A stretch of DNA of 8,967 nt, from contig JAISWP010000180.1 of assembly GCA_031271065.1 (NCBI GenBank), forward strand, positions 1 to 8,967, in the 5' to 3' direction. The position numbers and the translations under genes were made by a program. Each line of letters starts with the position of its first letter. Positions within the stretch are counted from its first letter, which is position 1. The notes under the pieces were generated by a model. That model made no database searches, was not told the DNA's origin, and worked only from the letters and a program-made list of their open reading frames with translations. Positions 6,171 to 8,967 of this stretch are shown here, piece after piece. This DNA is from Synergistaceae bacterium (lineage in GTDB: Bacteria > Synergistota > Synergistia > Synergistales > Synergistaceae).

Positions 6171-8129
6171 TCAGATGGTCATTCCCGCGCAGTAACCGCT
6201 GCGCATGGCCTCCAGGATCTTGGAGGAGCATCGGCAGTCGCCAGTCACGATCACGTCCTCCGCCAAGCCGCGCCATCCGTCGAACTTCTCGGAGGCCGCC
6301 CGCATGCCGGCTGCGATCAAAACTGTATCGGCTTCGAGCAGACGCTCCTCGCCGCCGCCGTCCACGATCTTCACACCGTTTTCCTCGATGGACAGGACTT
6401 TGGCCGAGCAGTAAGAACGAACCGACTCGTTCAGCTTGGTGAGCAGGTGTTTCCAGTAGATGAACGGGGCGTCCTTAGCAAGCTCCGGCTTCATTTCCAC
6501 GATGGAGACGTCCCTGCCGCCCCAGGCCATTGCAAGGCCCTCCTCACAGCCGGCCAGTCCGCCGCCGATGATGACGACCTTCATGCCGGCATGGACATTC
6601 TTCCTGAACAGGTCGGTGATGTGATGGACGATGGGCCTGTCAATGCCCGGAATGGGCGGAACGATGGGCTCGGCGCCGCAGGCTGTGATCAGGACGTCTG
6701 GTTTTTCAGCCCGGATCAGCTCTTCCGTAACCTCGGTGTTCAGGCGCAGCTCCAGGTTGGGAGTCCGCTGAACATTGACGGACATGGACTTCAGGAACGT
6801 TACTATGTCCTGTTTAAAGGAAATCTGCTTCGCGTAATCCAGATTAGCGGCCAGATGGTCGCTCTTTTCACACAGAATGACCCTGTGCCCGCGGCGGGCC
6901 GCCGTGATAGCCGCTTCCATGCCGCTGGGGCCGCCGCCCGCAACCAGGACTTTCTTCGGGGCTTCCGGTTTTTCCTCCCTGCGGGTGTTCTCGTACTCCC
7001 GGCCGAAGGCGGGGTTGACGGAGCAGCGCAGCACGCCGGAAGAAAAGGGAACGTGCGGGATAAATCCGGCGCTGATGCAGGTCTCGCAGCGAATGCACTT
7101 GATGATCTCGTCCGCTCTGCCGCGTCTGGCTTTGCTGGGCCAGTCCGGATCGGCGATCATCTGGCGGCCGACGGCCACGAAGTCAGTTTTGCCTTCCGCG
7201 AGGATGGAATCCATGTAAGCGGGGTCGTTCAGACCGCCGACCACGGTCACAAAAGATTTTCTGACCGCCCCTTTGATCCTGGCGGCGTTGTCCACGTTGC
7301 AGCCTCTGGGATAAAACACGGTGGGGAACATGCGGGCCGCTGTAGCGGTGCTGTGGAAGGTGGCGGCGGAGACGTGGATGATATCCACCCTGCCGTCCAG
7401 CATCCCGGCAAACTCCACCGTCTCGTCGATGGTGATGCCGCCGGGGGTATCCTCCTCGCCGCTTAGACGGAACTCGATGATTAGTTTTTCGCCGCACTTC
7501 CGGCGTATGCGGTCTGCAATCATAAGCGGGAAACGAGCCTTGTTTTCGATGACGCCGCCGTATTTGTCCGTGCGATGGTTGTCCAGGTCGGAGAGGAACT
7601 GGCCGATAAGCCAGCCGTGTCCTCCGTGGATGTTCACGATATCGCAGCCGGCAAACTGGGCCATGTAGGCGGCCTCAGCGTAAGCGCCGGCGATCATGTT
7701 CATCATGTCCTCGTCCATCTCGATCACGGGAGCGCCATACAGGTTGGTCATGGCACTGGGGCCGATGACGTAACCGCCTTCCGGCAGATGGATGGGCCAG
7801 GCCCGGTTGCCGGAGTGCGTCAGCTCGACGGAAGCCAGAGCGCCCCACTTGTGAACCGTATCGACTGTCTGGATGAGGGAGGGGAGGATGCGCGCGTCGT
7901 CCAGATGCGGCATGGTGGGGTGACAATGGTCGGTCATGGAGTGGACGCCGGCCTCGCCAAGCGTCACAATGCCGGCGCCTCCCCCGGCAAATTGGTTGTA
8001 CATCTCGTAAGCCTCGCGGGTGTAGAAGGGGACATCGCCGCTGGGGGACAGAGGCGCCGTTTCGATCCTGTTTTTGACATAAACATCGCGAATTCTGATT
8101 GGAGCGAACAGGTGCGGATAGTTCGACAT
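6171..8129 (-). CDS. NADH:flavin oxidoreductase, 2,4-dienoyl-CoA reductase type
   Basis: A 652-aa flavo-iron-sulfur enzyme. The N-terminal Old Yellow Enzyme barrel (1-340) has LFAPIRIRDVYVKNRI (7-22), HGGHGWLIGQFLSDLDNHRT (168-187) and a His252 matching the family's active-site His. A [4Fe-4S] site follows (Cys345, 348, 351, 369, ending CSVNP). Then come the FAD site VLVAGGGPSG (394-403) and the NAD(P)H site VVIIGGGLAG (518-527). Electrons pass from NAD(P)H through FAD and Fe-S to FMN to reduce an activated double bond. The family includes FadH and the bile-acid enzymes BaiCD/BaiH. The FadH proton-donor Tyr is Trp173, and the cluster spacing is Cx2Cx2C rather than the usual Cx2Cx3C, so the substrate is uncertain. 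ATG 8129 has a perfect AAGGAGG (8135-8141). ATA is nearly absent among its Ile codons, unlike its neighbours. Confidence 0.93.
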   Translation of the reverse strand: MSNYPHLFAPIRIRDVYVKNRIETAPLSPSGDVPFYTREAYEMYNQFAGGGAGIVTLGEAGVHSMTDHCHPTMPHLDDARILPSLIQTVDTVHKWGALASVELTHSGNRAWPIHLPEGGYVIGPSAMTNLYGAPVIEMDEDMMNMIAGAYAEAAYMAQFAGCDIVNIHGGHGWLIGQFLSDLDNHRTDKYGGVIENKARFPLMIADRIRRKCGEKLIIEFRLSGEEDTPGGITIDETVEFAGMLDGRVDIIHVSAATFHSTATAARMFPTVFYPRGCNVDNAARIKGAVRKSFVTVVGGLNDPAYMDSILAEGKTDFVAVGRQMIADPDWPSKARRGRADEIIKCIRCETCISAGFIPHVPFSSGVLRCSVNPAFGREYENTRREEKPEAPKKVLVAGGGPSGMEAAITAARRGHRVILCEKSDHLAANLDYAKQISFKQDIVTFLKSMSVNVQRTPNLELRLNTEVTEELIRAEKPDVLITACGAEPIVPPIPGIDRPIVHHITDLFRKNVHAGMKVVIIGGGLAGCEEGLAMAWGGRDVSIVEMKPELAKDAPFIYWKHLLTKLNESVRSYCSAKVLSIEENGVKIVDGGGEERLLEADTVLIAAGMRAASEKFDGWRGLAEDVIVTGDCRCSSKILEAMRSGYCAGMTI

Positions 8130-8251
8130 GATTGCCTCCTTAAAAGTGTACGGTAACGCCAGAGTTAAGAGGGCCGTTTCAGGCGCCGCTCCGCGTACCG
8201 GTTTGGGGGTATTCGCTATTTTATTTTATTTCATTTTACCCAAGCCAGCAC

Positions 8252-8280
8252 ATTATACCGCTTGTTTCGTGAAAAGATAT
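8252..8280 (-). promoter_or_regulatory. Promoter of the flavin oxidoreductase
   Basis: On the minus strand a perfect -10 TATAAT lies at 8257-8252. At 17 bases upstream the -35 is only ATATCT (8280-8275), so the promoter may be weak or activator-dependent. It would give a leader of about 115 bases ending at the strong AAGGAGG before ATG 8129. Confidence 0.5.
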
Positions 8281-8317
8281 TCAAAATTTAAACCTATTAT
8301 TTTAAAATTCCAATTTA

Positions 8318-8508
8318 CAGGATCAAAACCTCGGGCGCTGCCCGAACCCGCCAGGGAGCAAGCTTCCCGTAGGAGCATCGGGCCTATGGGCCTGTACCCT
8401 CTTTATTTTTTATTTCACCCTTCGTGTGAAATAAAAAATATATAAAGGGGGTCAAGGGGGCGAGCCCCCTTGCGGGGTTCGGGGCAGCGCCCCGAGGTTT
8501 TGTTCCTG
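8318..8508. repeat. 191-bp nested imperfect palindrome
   Basis: The left arm beginning CAGGATCAAAACCTCGGG (8318-8335) pairs with the right arm ending CCCGAGGTTTTGTTCCTG (8491-8508), 17 of 18 bases matching. Complementarity continues inward through CGCTGCCC/GGGCAGCG and the GAACCC/GGGTTC segments to a perfect 14-bp AT-rich central stem (8405-8418 with 8426-8439, 7-base loop). The left arm has about 24 extra bases (near 8369-8393). Local hairpins are nested in the arms: 8332-8344, 8454-8471 and 8480-8494. No ORF is plausible inside. It lies between divergent genes, so it is not a shared terminator. It resembles dispersed GC-rich repeats seen in several anaerobes; copy number in this genome is unknown. 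Confidence 0.75.
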
Positions 8509-8613
8509 CGGTTTTGGCGAGATACGCGCGCGTTGACTTATCCGCGCAATGATGTTATATAGAAGAATATTTATTTTGCGGGAACGTTATATCCAGTCAC
8601 TCAAAAAAAAAAT

Positions 8614-8732
8614 TAGGGAGTGTTGACGCTATTGTCATAATATTTGTAACAGAGCCATTTTGGGTGTGATGTTTTTTGTGTTATATCTGTTTGGGGTTGT
8701 TTTAATTTCTTGTCTAGTGTCAACACTCCCTA
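8614..8732. mobile_element. MITE-like element with terminal inverted repeats and TA flanks
   Basis: TAGGGAGTGTTGACGCTA (8614-8631) is matched in reverse complement by 8715-8732 (TAGGGAGTGTTGACACTA), 17 of 18 bases including 14 without a mismatch. If the outer TA on each side is the duplicated target, the element is 115 bp, GGGAGTGTTGAC...GTCAACACTCCC. The interior is AT-rich and too short for a transposase, as expected of a miniature element or a deletion remnant mobilised in trans. A TA target is typical of IS630/Tc1-mariner and some IS5-group elements; the family is not determined. Ten As precede the left end (8603-8612). Confidence 0.6.
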
Positions 8733-8765
8733 CGTTAGGGAAGATGGATAAGGAGGCTGCGCCGT

Positions 8766-8861
8766 ATGAAAAAATTTGTCGCTTCGCAGACGACCTGTCG
8801 ACTGATATCCCTTTATATACTTCTATCGTACAAATCAAATGCGCAATGCGCGAAAGGATGA
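8766..8861 (+). CDS. Possible small protein (31 aa)
   Basis: An ATG at 8766 opens 31 codons to a TGA at 8859-8861. A perfect AAGGAGG (8750-8756) lies nine bases before it, the best ribosome-binding site in this region. The product starts MKKFVASQTTCRL, has a short hydrophobic centre (LISLYILLSY) and ends AQCAKG. The stop is six bases before the next start, so it could be a leader peptide coupled to that gene. It could also be chance, since other frames are open here (one from 8744 to 8875). No family recognised. Confidence 0.3.
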   Translation: MKKFVASQTTCRLISLYILLSYKSNAQCAKG

Positions 8862-8867
8862 TTCAAC

Positions 8868-8967
8868 ATGACTAACATGACCGAAGAAATGGAAAAAAAC
8901 ATATCGGAAGAAAAAATTAATTCCGCGGTGAAGGCCAAAGAGAAGGAGGCGGAAAAACTGCTGAAAG
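8868..8967 (+). CDS. Partial Lys/Glu-rich protein, cut by the window edge
   Basis: Translation from ATG 8868 gives 33 codons open to the edge: MTNMTEEMEKNISEEK, then a helical, highly charged run including AVKAKEKEAEKLLK. AAAGGA (8853-8858) lies nine bases upstream. A possible -10 TATACT lies at 8816-8821 without a good -35. Charged N-terminal helices with KAEKLL-type wording occur in YkvA/DUF1232 membrane proteins, but 33 residues are too few to assign a family. There is no signal peptide, so the product probably begins in the cytoplasm. Confidence 0.6.
   Translation, partial: MTNMTEEMEKNISEEKINSAVKAKEKEAEKLLK

Noticed and set aside
6135..7466. Long plus-strand open frame (443 codons) opposite the oxidoreductase.
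   Set aside because: It lies wholly antisense to a gene with unmistakable FMN, Fe-S, FAD and NAD motifs; its translation has no recognisable domain and is a GC-rich shadow frame.
8660..8875. 71-codon plus-strand frame beginning with a hydrophobic stretch.
   Set aside because: It starts inside the inverted-repeat element without a ribosome-binding site and overlaps two better supported starts. The hydrophobic part is simply T-rich element DNA.
1..8967. CRISPR array, tRNA or rRNA gene.
   Set aside because: No regularly spaced direct repeats, no cloverleaf with a GTTCRA arm and no rRNA-like stretch was found by eye on either strand.

Overview
The window (about 9 kb, GC-rich apart from some AT-rich intergenic DNA) looks like chromosomal DNA from an anaerobic, amino-acid-using bacterium. 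A Synergistota-like or clostridial origin would fit the polar amino acid ABC transporter, the URO-D/MtaA-type protein, the clostridial-style flavin/Fe-S oxidoreductase and the strong GGAGG ribosome-binding sites. That assignment is inference; no rRNA or other marker gene is present.

Layout. (1) From about 5043 down to 29 on the minus strand lies a tightly packed six-gene unit with a near-consensus promoter (TTGACA, 17 bp, TAGAAT). Its order is periplasmic substrate-binding protein, membrane permease, URO-D-family (MtaA/CmuA-like) protein, class II aldolase-fold protein, short QueG-like 4Fe-4S protein, and ABC ATPase. The transporter is split: its ATPase is the last gene, and three metabolic genes sit between it and the permease. 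Spacings are short (22 and 34 bp) and two junctions overlap (4 and 14 bp), so the six are probably co-expressed. (2) At 5365-6069 on the plus strand is a pirin-family cupin with all four metal ligands. (3) A perfect 20-bp inverted repeat at 6070-6117 separates it from a convergent 652-aa NADH:flavin oxidoreductase of the 2,4-dienoyl-CoA reductase type on the minus strand (6171-8129). (4) The 738-bp gap 8130-8867 holds the oxidoreductase promoter, a 191-bp nested imperfect palindrome, and a 115-bp element with terminal inverted repeats flanked by TA. (5) At the right edge are a possible 31-codon small gene and the first 33 codons of a Lys/Glu-rich protein.

How the genes may work together. The unit suggests uptake of a small amino-acid-like molecule followed by chemistry involving a zinc-dependent methyl-transfer-type enzyme (URO-D fold with HxC...C), an Fe-S protein from a family whose known member QueG uses cobalamin, and an aldolase-fold protein in which all three zinc-binding histidines are replaced. 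This combination does not match a pathway I recognise and is the most interesting candidate system here. The oxidoreductase avoids the ATA codon that neighbouring genes favour and sits next to repeat elements, so it may be of foreign origin.
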